DNA of 64,000 nt from Laccaria trichodermophora (taxonomy: Eukaryota; Basidiomycota; Agaricomycetes; Agaricales; Hydnangiaceae), in contig JACTVC010000028.1 of NCBI GenBank assembly GCA_018417955.1, positions 620,001-684,000 on the forward strand, given 5' to 3'. The position numbers were made by a program, and so were the translations under genes. How positions within the stretch are numbered: position 1 is the first letter of the stretch; every line of letters starts with the position of its first letter. The notes under the pieces were generated by a model. That model saw only the letters and a program-made list of their open reading frames with translations. It searched no databases and was not told the DNA's origin. Shown one piece after another: positions 22,031-31,728 of this stretch.

Positions 22031-23200
22031 GAGATGTGTTGTTCATTTTGTGATGGGCGTTGGGTGGGAAGCTAGATGTGGGGTGACGTGGTACGTGTGT
22101 GTGGGTTTTCCTCCGTCATCCGCATCGTTTCTCCGTGGATAGAACGACCTAAAATTGCGCGGGGCACAGAGGTCTCAAAGCTCAAACAATCCGCAAAGAC
22201 ATCCGAAGCGCGCGTATTTAGCCGGTACCGCGTATTGTCCCGACTCTTCCTCGTCATGTCATAAACGAACCACGCACCAGGTGGTTGAGGGCCATAACAG
22301 AGGAAGTGCTTTCTTGTTTGCTGAAAATCGAAATTTCGTAGGGGAAGATGCGGGAGAGCGGCAGAGAAATGAAAGAGCATCAACGAGGGCGTAAACCTCT
22401 TGAATGGGTGGATGAAGGTCTCGGACGCTCGGGTGACGTTAGACGAGACACAGAGGCGGAATGAGATGAAAAGGGACTGGGTGCGAGCGGGAGGTCAGAG
22501 CCAGAGGGACGCAGGATCACGACAATTGTCAGGAGACAGCTGTGGTTAGAAATGTAGAATGCGCGTGTAATCGTGTATTCCTTTGAGTGCGGATGGTAAT
22601 CGGAGAAGGGAGTGAGGCTGGAGGTTAAGTTGGAGGGAAGGCAAACGGGTAGTTGATATGGATGCAGGGAGAAGAGGATAACGATGTTGTTTGGTGGGCA
22701 AATGGAACCGAATGAATCTCAAATGACAATCGAACACCGTTCATTCCAGTCCCAGTCCATTCTTCGTTTCCCTCTGAATAATCTATCACCGTGCCAATGC
22801 GGGGGAGCCGAAGGTGTCAATCGGGAGAGGTCAAAGGTAGCTCTCTCTAAAAGGAATCTTCCCCACCACGAGCTGATCAGCCGCATGCAAGAGTGGGTCA
22901 ACCCTCAAGCGGAGGAAACCTGGAGTCGATCTGTACAAGCTTCAAAACTGGAGCGGATCCAGAACGAAAACCACGTACGATAGTGTCCCTCCGCCAGCAG
23001 CGTGGCAAACCCCCCACACTTTCAACATCCAAACTATACCGTGCGCCTTCACTGTAACTCGAGGCTGAGCCCCGAGCTCTCAGGCTTCGCATTCAGCCAA
23101 TTGCCTGCGGGATGCAGGGATGGCAGGTTTTGTTAAGCATACTGCCAGTGGGCGGCAGAAAAGTCGAGTTCTGAGTTGAGTTAGAAGTTGAGTAGAAAAA
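22031..23200. repeat. Module A, copy 2
   Basis: Collinear with 9701-10560 and 44716-45720. Shared landmarks are CTTGAATGGGTGGATGAAGG (22400), a guanine-rich block near 22440-22640 and the stretch from 22795 containing ACCGTGCCAATGCGGG. The frame homologous to 10288-10515 is broken here. Confidence 0.7.
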
Positions 23201-23624
23201 CGTCTTGAGTCAAGCTGGATCAGGACCCTGGTATATCCTCTAACATGTCCCATCCATATGCGGACGGAAATGGGTCCCAAAATCGGCTTATGTCCAATCC
23301 CTTTGCGGACGGAAAGCGTGGAATTTGGCCGGAGGTCCGATCCCTTTTGGGTCCATAAATGGTCGTCGGTAGCGAGGTCCGATCCATGTGCGTACGCTTT
23401 GTGGCTATTGACCAGAGCCTGCCGACCTCAGAAGCTTTCTCTTGAAAACTTTTACTATACATCACACCTATCTACCTGAACCAGACCTCCGAGCATGTGC
23501 AGGTATTGCGGACGGAGATGGGTTTAAAACGGTAGGTCCGATCCAGTGCGGACGGACACGCCGAAAAATCGTGCGTACATAAGTTGGCAGTTTTGGATCG
23601 GACATTCGGCGACAGGATCAGTGT
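23201..23624. repeat. GCGGACGGA-bearing insertion, possibly a MITE
   Basis: About 400 bp present upstream of WD40 copy 4 but absent upstream of copies 2 and 6. It carries four GCGGACGGA motifs (near 23259, 23305, 23508 and 23555). No terminal inverted repeat could be defined by eye, so the element class is open. Confidence 0.4.
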
Positions 23625-23643
23625 CGCTTACCGCAATTTGCCG
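23625..23643 (-). promoter_or_regulatory. Conserved 19-mer, inverted, upstream of WD40 copy 4
   Basis: CGCTTACCGCAATTTGCCG is the exact reverse complement of the 19-mer at 10692-10710. It ends 57 bp before the start codon, so spacing is kept but orientation is flipped. Confidence 0.45.
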
Positions 23644-23699
23644 ATGATGTGCTCAGCCCAGTTCGCGCATTGTCCTTTCCGTATTCTCACCAGCCATCG

Positions 23700-25140
23700 A
23701 TGGTTGAACCGCCTTCACCATTGCTAAAGTCAAGGATTCCAAGAAAGACCATCATCATTGACCCCAACTTGTGAGAGTCTTGTGTATATGTAGCTGACTT
23801 CAAACACCATCGTCCATTGATTGTCCACCTTGCAGATTCACACATGACGAAGGATCAGAAATTTACGACCTTCATTGTCCCCTTCAAAAGGGAATCATAT
23901 ATTATCGCTGGAACGGTGCGATATTCGAGCACAACATCTACTCCTCTGGAACACATGAGGTTGATCCACATGTTTCTCATTAAGAAAGTCGTGTACAACT
24001 CACCATGCCTTCAAGCGACGAATCATTGTCCCAAATCATCCGTCGCGGGGTTTAACAAAATTCTTATTCGTCCCCATCAAAGGCAATCGGATCCTACTAT
24101 TCGCGAGGTACTTTGGAAAGGCAAGTCTTGGGACCTATCTACATGTTTCAATCTACGAAATTCGCTCCAATCACCGTGTTGGTCCCGCTCTGTGGTCTTC
24201 CAACGGTAGCGCTGATGAGTCCAATACGTATTCTTTGATATCATCGACCGAAAATCAATTGGGAATCACCGTTGCGGCATTGTTTGATTACCATTGGAAG
24301 CTGTTCGACATCTCTACTACTCAGACTGATGGCTCGAATAATTTTCCTCTAATTGAGTCCGGGAGAATAAATTTTGATCTAAAGCTCAAGTCAAGATCGG
24401 TGCACGGTGATGGTCACGGTTTGTCCATGCAGTCGAGTCAAACCTGCTCTAATGTGTTCTCCAAGTCATACTATCCCCTGACAAGCACATTCTCCTTAAA
24501 GCGAATGTGGATGAACACAAACGAAGCGAAACGATTGACATTCACTATTTGGAAGCTAGCGGCACAAACGATACGAACTTTTCCTTCGTTTCCCGCATAT
24601 TGATTCCAGTTCCCGGGGCCCCAGAAAACTTTCCTGCACAGTCGAGGACACCATTCCTTGCATTTTCTGCTGATGGGTCCAAGTTTGCTATGGCTCAAAT
24701 TTGCGGCGGAGTGTCTGTTTGGGATATTCGAAGCAAACTTCCCTTGAAGATATTTGGCAGGGACCTAGGCTATTACCGGTCTGTACGATATCTTCAATTC
24801 AGCAGTGGAAAATTAGGAAAAGAACTTCTAGTATTTGTAGAGGTACGTCTGATGTTCACATTCTGATTTCCCTACCTCTCAAATAGGTGGTCTAAATCCC
24901 TAGCGCGATATTTCAACCCTTTGCGATATCATTTACGTGATCGATGCGACGTCGTTTGAGACAGAGGAAATGCTTCGCTTCAACTTAGGAGAGGCAGACG
25001 TGTGTGGAATAAACATAGGAGTGTATGCACTTTTCTTCGATCCCAGCGGGGGGACTCTATATGCTGAACATAACGGAACACTCTATGAGTGGGACCTGCA
25101 AAAAGGTCAGCCTGATCCCGAATGGTGGATCGGGGAGTAG
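23700..25140 (+). CDS. WD40-like/DUF2415-like protein, paralogue 4
   Basis: Exons 23700-23770, 23836-23959, 24016-24418, 24466-24842 and 24904-25140 give 403 aa without a stop. Begins MVEPPSPLLKSRIPRKT. Exon 2 reads CPLQKGIIYYRWNGAIFEHN. Exon 3 is shorter than in copy 3, having lost a few residues around SNTYSLISSTENQLG. Intron 3 is only 47 nt. Blades: FSADGSKFAMAQICGGVSVW and FFDPSGGTLYAEHNGTLYEW. It ends DPEWWIGE. It lies downstream of dynein pseudogene copy 1 and module A copy 2, the same context as copy 6. Confidence 0.85.
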
Positions 25141-25570
25141 GATATCTGCTTCGACAAGACAAAATACTTTTAATTACGCCGATTGTAGGTCATTAGAATA
25201 ACTAACAAGGAGTCAAGAAAAACAAGCCGAAGAGATTACAATTGGATTTACATTGGCTCAGGTATCAGCAAAGAAGTCATGAACACCCAAGATCAAACTC
25301 TGTAAGCTTGACATCGAGCGAGCCAATTTTGTACAAAAAAAGAGGAGGAAGCCCCTACTTTGAAAGCATAGAACCCGTTGTGGAGAATGTCACAGGCACA
25401 GGCATGACGCGAGGACGAGAGCGCAGATTGAGGCCGCCAAAGTCTATGCAGGAAAGGCGGCAGGTTCACACCTCCCTCACACAACACATGATCCTGATCA
25501 GTGGGGATGTAGGAACCGGGATTCAGATATTCACATTGCATCCCCATCGTTGAAGGAATGCTTGCATTGG
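25141..25570. repeat. WD40 3' flank plus module C, copy 2
   Basis: Resembles 18555-18960 and 62946-63300. The minus strand of 25320-25540 reads LSSSRHACACDILHNGFYAF and AFKVGASSSFFVQNW, parts of the 206-codon frame 25293-25913. That is the longest surviving frame of module C. No family is recognised. Confidence 0.55.
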
Positions 25571-27239
25571 TGAAGCAAATTAGGCGGTGGGTCGACCGGA
25601 AGATAAATGGTTGAAGACATTGGAATATTTCGGGTAAGCTCGAAAACAAGATCAGGTAGTTCCAGAGACTGCATTGGTTCTCGCACCCCACAGTAGCAGT
25701 AGTCCGTAAGCGGGCGAGACAAGCAGTATGAGCTGAGTGCAATGGGAAAGGTGAGCCTGATCCAGAACGCGAGAAGGCTGCTAGAAGAACGTGCAAAAGT
25801 TGATTGTGAAGAGTGAATGGAGTCGCGGTGGAGACGAGGATAGATAGATCAACTGACCTAACTGCGGGTGAATGAGGCAGGAAAGCAAGGTGATGGATGA
25901 ATTGGTAACCCAAGTCTCAACAATGAGAGATACACAACCAGTCAATAATGGCAAGAAGACAAGGGCAGTCGCCTCCACGGGCAAATGAAGAGCCTGTCGC
26001 GGATCTGGTAGGTACGTTATCAGCTGCGCAGCTAGAAACGCGCACGCTAAATGGCGAGCTCTCGTACCCCCTTCTCATGAAGCTCACGTAAACCCACCCG
26101 CCCGCCTCCCCATGCCCAAGACCGAGCACATAAATCGGAGTCCTTTCATTTCTCCAATAATATTGTTGTCCTCCTCCTTCTGCTTGATCAAACCACGCTT
26201 TGGAGCGGTTTCGGGTAGGCTGTCGGATACATATCGGAGGGGTGTGAGGGTCGTCAGTACCCGTGTGCACCCTTTTGCGAATGGCCGGACAAGATGAAGG
26301 GGGACTCTGGGATGGTAGTGTTGGGAGAGAGAAGAGCCCCGAAGCAAAAGCGGTAAAAGTAGCCTGCTGCGAGAATAGCCATAGTCAGGGCCATAGCTGG
26401 CTCAGCAAGGCCTTCAAGTGTTTTTGCTAGACAATATCATGAACGCGAGGTTGACGATGGCACAGTGACTTTCGGATGATCTTTTGCATGCTTTTGGCGA
26501 AACTGTTCGTGTAATTGATAGTGAGCGTAAATGTTTCGTGAACCAAAAGGCATTTGTGAATGAATTTCAGAGGACTGGACTAGGATTGAAATATGTTGAA
26601 GGAAGGGAGTAGCGGCAGATATCAAGGAGATTGCTGAGTGATGGTCGATTGGCGACAATCTGCGACTCCGAATCAAACGGAAATCAGATTCTCTTTTCTT
26701 TGCAACGTCCACGTCCACCACCGACGTCCACCTACCAACTCACCTCTCCACACCGTCGACTACAAACTTTCGGAAAACTTAACGTAGCAAAGGGCGACGT
26801 TACGGCCATACTTGGGTGTGTTTCACTGGGAGCATGGATGTCAACCAAAAAAGACGGGGCTTGCCTAGTGTGTGTTTCTTCAACCATGTGCATGATCTAC
26901 TGTCCTATCATTGACATTATTAGGATGTCTTCTCTCATCAAGCAGCAGCGGCCCGGTCCAACCACCTTGATGGCTTCCCCCGACACTGCAGACGACAGGA
27001 CCAACGAGCTATGGGCCGAATCTATCCAATATCCAATTTAACAAAGAACCTGTCAACAATTCGCCCCGGCTCCCTGAACATGACTCCGCACCACTAGCGC
27101 ATACGCTGGCGGCGTGCCATCGATCACCTCTTGCTCAAGCCTATCGCGACATTGTAGCAAATCGATAAATTATATGAGGATGCTGTCAAGTATGTGTTTC
27201 AGGCGACCTACACCTGAAGCATTCTTACGCCAAAGGGTC
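25571..27239. other. Interval with unrecognised frames
   Basis: Minus-strand frames at 25917-26270 and 26084-26347 overlap in different phases (one contains YVLGLGHGEAGGWVYV). A 136-codon plus frame lies at 26631-27041. None resembles a known protein or is supported by splice sites, so I call no gene. Confidence 0.25.
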
Positions 27240-27890
27240 ACCCACTGAACTAAGTCATGCAGCTGCACCGAAGCCTAAGGAGCCCAAGAATTCATCCTCC
27301 CAGTCGGTCTCTCCCTAGGATCTGCCTATCCAAACTATCCTATTCCCAAATTCGCCACCACCTCAAATACACCATAACTGTCAGGCATCCCCACCCATCC
27401 AGTCATCCTCCTCTCCACGCCAGATTTTCATCATGCCAAGTGTGAGCATCCTTCCCCTCCAACTCTCGTCACCCACCCACCTTTAATCAGCCGCAAAGTA
27501 TTCTGGTACAGATCTGACGACTTCGCCACCAACAAGACGATCGACCTGGTGAACGAGCTCTTCACCCCGCGACGAACTCAAGTCTCTGAAACAGGAGACT
27601 CTGAAGGGACCATTTGTGTTAGAGCAATACGCTCAGCTCGCGGGGGGGCTCGACGAGGTCGAGGAGGTGAGGAGAGGCTGCAATTGCGCCTGGCGGATTG
27701 AAGAAGACTTATGCGGTAAGCTCTTGTACCACTGTTGGCTCATCTAGTTGGAGATTGACGGGCGGTATGCAGGACTCTTTGCTCTCAGAAAATTTTACAG
27801 ATAGTCATCGAATAAGGTGAGCGCGTGGATGTGCCTTAATATCGGAGTCGTCTCCTCTGCCTGATGCTGTTGAATGATAGATCATCCCTC
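27240..27890 (+). pseudogene. 'G' gene remnant, copy 2 (contiguous)
   Basis: Joins sequence equivalent to 14270-14430 directly to sequence equivalent to 19755-20230. This shows these two pieces were once adjacent. Segments KPKEPKNSSSQSVSP and NKTIDLVNELFTPRRTQ are readable, but stops interrupt every frame. Confidence 0.45.
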
Positions 27891-28018
27891 GACTACCAAC
27901 AGTTGTATCTTCAATAGATTTATGAAAATGCAATACAATGTCAACATTGAAAGTCACGTCATATTTCAATGAGCTATGAATACAAGTACAAGTATGTAAT
28001 GCAGAACTAAAACATCAT
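27891..28018. other. Short AT-rich spacer
   Basis: No gene; it probably contains the 3' UTR of the minus-strand gene that ends at 28019. Confidence 0.3.
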
Positions 28019-28560
28019 CTACCCGACGACTAAAATTTCGAATTCTTCCAGGCTTTTGGAAACACCCTGCACGTTGACGATCCCCTTGTGTGCGTCTAAC
28101 CTCAGAAATCTTCCAGGAAATGCGGCGGATTCGATGCCCACCACAGCCGTATACTGGTGGTATTCACTATCTTTCTGGCGGGTGCGGAACTTTTCCCAGG
28201 AGTGCTGTGTGCTGGCCGTTGACTACATCCCTGCCTGGAGCAATGAGGGTGCCCTCGGGGACGTCGGTTCCGTCCAAGCGAATATAGGTGTCATTGAAGG
28301 CCGTGGATTTGAACGACACGGTCCCGTCGTCGTTTCGCTGCAGGAGGAAGGTTTCGTAGGTGGCGACGTAAGTCGGGGTTTTGACTTGGCCGCCACCGGA
28401 AGGTGTGAACTGGCTAATGCCGTTCGCGTCGAGGCCGACGTAATGGTCTGGGGAGGCGACTGAACGGATTGCGACTAGCGTGATGATCTTTAATAAACGT
28501 AAGTTCGTATACAACGCAGACCATGTATGGAAAGCTCACGATTTTGTGGTGGATGATTGG
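28019..28560 (-). pseudogene. Beta-trefoil (fascin-like) protein, frameshifted
   Basis: The minus strand reads IRSVASPDHYVGLDANGISQ, ATYETFLLQRNDDGTVSF, TAFNDTYIRLDGTDVPEGTL and then, after a one-base frame change near 28193, SWEKFRTRQKDSEYHQYTAV, IESAAFPGRFLRLDAHKG and EEFEILVVG. The repeated pattern of a hydrophobic pair followed by F/Y-x-R-L-D/N is typical of beta-trefoil proteins such as fascin-like or lectin-type folds. Two repeats are visible. An intron (GTGAGC...TTAAAG, about 28488-28541) leads to a short first exon whose start codon I could not fix. The frameshift could be a real lesion or a sequence error. Its ligand is unknown. Confidence 0.5.
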
Positions 28561-28870
28561 ATACTTTAGTGGTGTGAAGAATTGACAAAAGATGTAGACT
28601 GGCGCCTTGATTATATTCCTGACATACGGCATCAATCCCACTTGATTCTCGTTTTCGGTGTCGCTAATCTCCACGTTCCAACCGCGTCAACCACCCCAAA
28701 ATTTCCCTCCAGTCGTTTCGAAATGCCCGAGGTCACAAGAACACTGGATCTTGTTTCCGTGGTTTAGAAATAGGAAATCCGGCTGACGTTGTTGCTGAGA
28801 GAATATACCTCTGCACGATACGAGCTGATAGGAATCACGATGGATAAGATAAGTCGGCCATCGGACATGT
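28561..28870. other. Spacer, no gene
   Basis: Nothing recognisable on either strand. Confidence 0.3.
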
Positions 28871-29131
28871 TTCAAGGACTCGCGTCATCCTTGTGCAATG
28901 TTATGACTGGTAGATTCAGTAGATGTTCGGAGCGTATCATAGAACATTTTCCAGGCAAGACACTGAAAGACGTACCTCTGACTCTTGAGACTTCCTTCAA
29001 CGCCATGTTATAGCTCGCGTCCTTTGAGTCTGGCAGGCTTCCTGACGCCTGGAGTATCAAAAAGAATCGGAAATCAGGGCAAACTCACAACCTGATGCCC
29101 AGAACATGACCCGGCCGTTCAACTGAATGAG
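28871..29131 (-). pseudogene. 'X' gene remnant, copy 3
   Basis: The minus strand reads LPDSKDASYNMALKEVSRVR and IRSEHLLNLPV. It matches copies at 13390-13590 and 16715-16917. Its downstream continuation is found beyond the transposon, from 35363. Confidence 0.5.
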
Positions 29132-29140
29132 CTATCAGCG
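29132..29140. repeat. Target-site duplication, left (CTATCAGCG)
   Basis: Identical to 35363-35371. The paralogous empty site at about 16920 reads CTATGAGCGCTGAGCTC once. Confidence 0.85.
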
Positions 29141-29154
29141 TAGTCTCTCCTAGA

Positions 29155-29208
29155 CAGACTTCGATATTATGTGAAGTCGTACCTTTGTTCACGATAATAT
29201 GAAGTCTG
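29155..29208. repeat. Hairpin at the left end of the helicase element
   Basis: CAGACTTCGATATTATGTGAA and TTCACGATAATATGAAGTCTG form a near-perfect inverted repeat around a 12 nt loop. It lies between the extreme left tip and the main inverted repeat. The right end lacks it, so either it is a later insertion or it is a functional asymmetric end. Confidence 0.75.
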
Positions 29209-29285
29209 TTATTTACCACGCCCCCAAAACCGCGTCAGAAAAAGTTTATGTAATCTTCGGACTTTGAAACCGCGTCGCGTCAATA
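29203..29285 (+). repeat. Left TIR of the helicase element
   Basis: Contains TTACCACGCCCCCAAAACC and GAAACCGCGTCGCGTCAATA, repeated in inverse at the right end. Confidence 0.9.
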
Positions 29286-29397
29286 TCGCGTCCTTGCCGT
29301 TTGCTCTCGACGCGATAGCCCAAGCAATTCTGCCCTAATACACGTCAAACTTCATATTCTACATCTTGACTGATTTAGAATCCGTTATGACGACTTA

Positions 29398-31688
29398 ATG
29401 ATGGCTCGACAACCCCGCTGGCAGGACCCTGAAGGACTTGACACGATCAATACAATTGTCAAGAAACTCATACCGCATTGGACGAATGGACTGCATGCGG
29501 TCCAACTGGAGCTCGTTTCTGCCATTCTGGATGGAAAGAGCGCGCTATGCTGTACTGCTACTGGCGACGGAAAATCAGCAGCATTCTCGGTCCCGACTCT
29601 GGTGCTTCGGGAGTATAACAAACACTTGGAGTCGTATGTAGCTGGGCTTCCAACTCGGAAGCAGCCTATCGGGGTAGTAATCACACCAACAAAGGGGCTG
29701 GCTGATAACATTGTACGTCTATCAGTGATTTCCTCATTCTGCTAATGAGTTTCGGCCTAGGTTCATGAACTGTCAAGGCTGAACATCTCTGCATTCTCGT
29801 ACTGCAAAGAGACTCTGAGCGCCGCACGGATGGCTGGGATCCGTTTAGCAGGTGAAATCAAAAATTGCATTAAATGGCAGGTCATTTGCGTGGATCCCGA
29901 GCACCTGCGCGACAAGGAGTGGAGAGAAATCACTGAGTACCCAACTTTTCGAGCAAACATCTTGTTCGCGTGCGTCGACGAGGTCCATCTGATCAACGAA
30001 TGGGGTCTTTCTTTTCATCTAGCCTTTGGGACCATCGGATCTTTTCTACGCGGTCGTTTTCCCTCTTTGATATCTATTGTCAGTCTGACTGCAACTCTTG
30101 AGCCTGGGATTCCGACAGTTGCCATCTGCAAAAGTCTTGGTTTCTTCGAAGGAAACTTTACGCTAATTCGCAGGTCAAACGAGCGTCCAAATACACAGTT
30201 CACTATACAATTTCTCACCCACGGGCTCAACGGCGACAAATTTCCCGATATTCTTCTGTACCTTGCCAGTGGGCGAAAGACTATTATTCATTGCCGATCT
30301 GTCAATCAAGTCTCGCAAGTTTTTGCTTATATCTGGCGCCTGCAACCCGACGGGAGTGACAAACTCATTCGAGCTCGAGTTTATCACAGCATATGTCCTG
30401 CTGAATACAACAAACAGACAATCGAACTTCTTGAGACCGAACCACGCTTACAGATCGTTGTTTCAACCGTCGCTTTTTCGAATGGGCTCAACGCGAAGTC
30501 TCTTCTGGATAGTCTTTCGCTTGGATTTGCTTCAACATTTAACGAGTCGTGGCAGGAGAAAGGCCGTGTTGGAAGGGATCCGAAAACGATTGGACATGGC
30601 ATTATCTTTGCCCACCGGAGTGTAATAAAAGAAGCCGAAGCGTACCTCACATGTAAGTCCCATGGTTTGACCCTTTGTAACGATGCTGACTATAACTAGC
30701 GCTTACCTCACCTGTTCAACCCAAGACCCGCTCAAAGAAAGTCAAGGCTCCTCGTGTCCTTGATAAATCCAAAGCTCTCGTTATCACCGAAAAACATTGC
30801 TATATCGCCTGCATTAACACTTGCTACGGTAATCCTTCTTTGGATCCTTCTCGTCCAGATTTATCTCGCCTAGATTGCCTTGCCGCCGCTCGTTCCTTAC
30901 CTTGTTCACTCTGTCTAACACGACGAGGGCTCGACACTATTGTTTTCCCACCATCTCTATTGCCTGCAGGTTCAGCCCCGTTGCCTTTGTTGATGGTGCC
31001 TCGAGCTATCCCTAAATCGTCAACACCAAAAAAAGATAAGTTGAAGAAGAAGGAACGATTAGCTGCAGAGAAACACTTACTCACTTTTGGTGAATCCATC
31101 CGGCAAATTGAACGACGCTTGGACAACCATGCCTTTCGACCACGCTCCTCATACTTTCCGGCTCGCATCCTGTCTTTGATACTCGACACGTTACTTATCA
31201 TTCACTTCCCATCAGATCTCCGCCACATTCTTCACGACACATGGGCCTACTACTCCGGTCACGGATCAGCGCTCTTTGACTGCATCATTCAAATTCAAAC
31301 ATCAATCAACGTTCAACGAAATACTGCACGAGAACTCACTCTAGCCAAGCAACGCGAGAAACGGCAGGCCACAAGAGCTATTAACGATGACAACACTGGC
31401 CCAACCTCATCTGACTTAGACCCCGAATGCTCTGAGGAAACTGTTAACGAACTTCCTGAGCAACCACTGGATGGATTACCAGCCCGCAAGCGCCAAGCTC
31501 TTGAAGATACGACGAACACCGCAAAGCGGCCCAGACGAGCTCCTAGAGCTGCTCAGCTCAGTGTTGCCCAAGTCTTTGAAGACTATGGTCCACGGTACCG
31601 CACCCGCCGAAACGTGCTTGTAGAAGGATCGTCTGGGGGTGATAATGGAAAAGAGAATGGTGGTCTGAGGAGATCGAAAAGAAAATAA
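29398..31688 (+). CDS. RecQ-like superfamily 2 DNA helicase (transposon-borne)
   Basis: Exons 29398-29712, 29761-30652 and 30700-31688 give 731 aa with no stop. Helicase motifs are in order: Walker A TATGDGKS (53-60, with GDGKS instead of the usual GTGKS), motif Ia region GVVITPTKGLADN, motif II DEVH (178-181, a valine variant of DEAH), motif III SLTAT (213-217), a motif IV/V region HCRS...VVSTVAFSNGLN and motif VI QEKGRVGR (370-377). After the helicase core comes a cysteine cluster (HCYIACINTCYG, then CSLC), probably a zinc site like the RecQ-Ct zinc domain. The C-terminal third is basic and ends with a likely nuclear signal (LRRSKRK). Its likely job in the element is unwinding DNA during excision or replication-coupled transposition; this is inference. 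Its stop lies 40 bp from that of the convergent DUF6589 gene. Confidence 0.88.
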
Positions 31689-31728
31689 TAGACATTGCCT
31701 ACTTTAAACGGTGTTGTTCTACTCTGGA

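Noticed and set aside
25293..25913. 206-codon minus-strand frame as a gene
   Set aside because: Its module C part is broken in the two other copies and nothing in it is recognisable; kept only as a module description.
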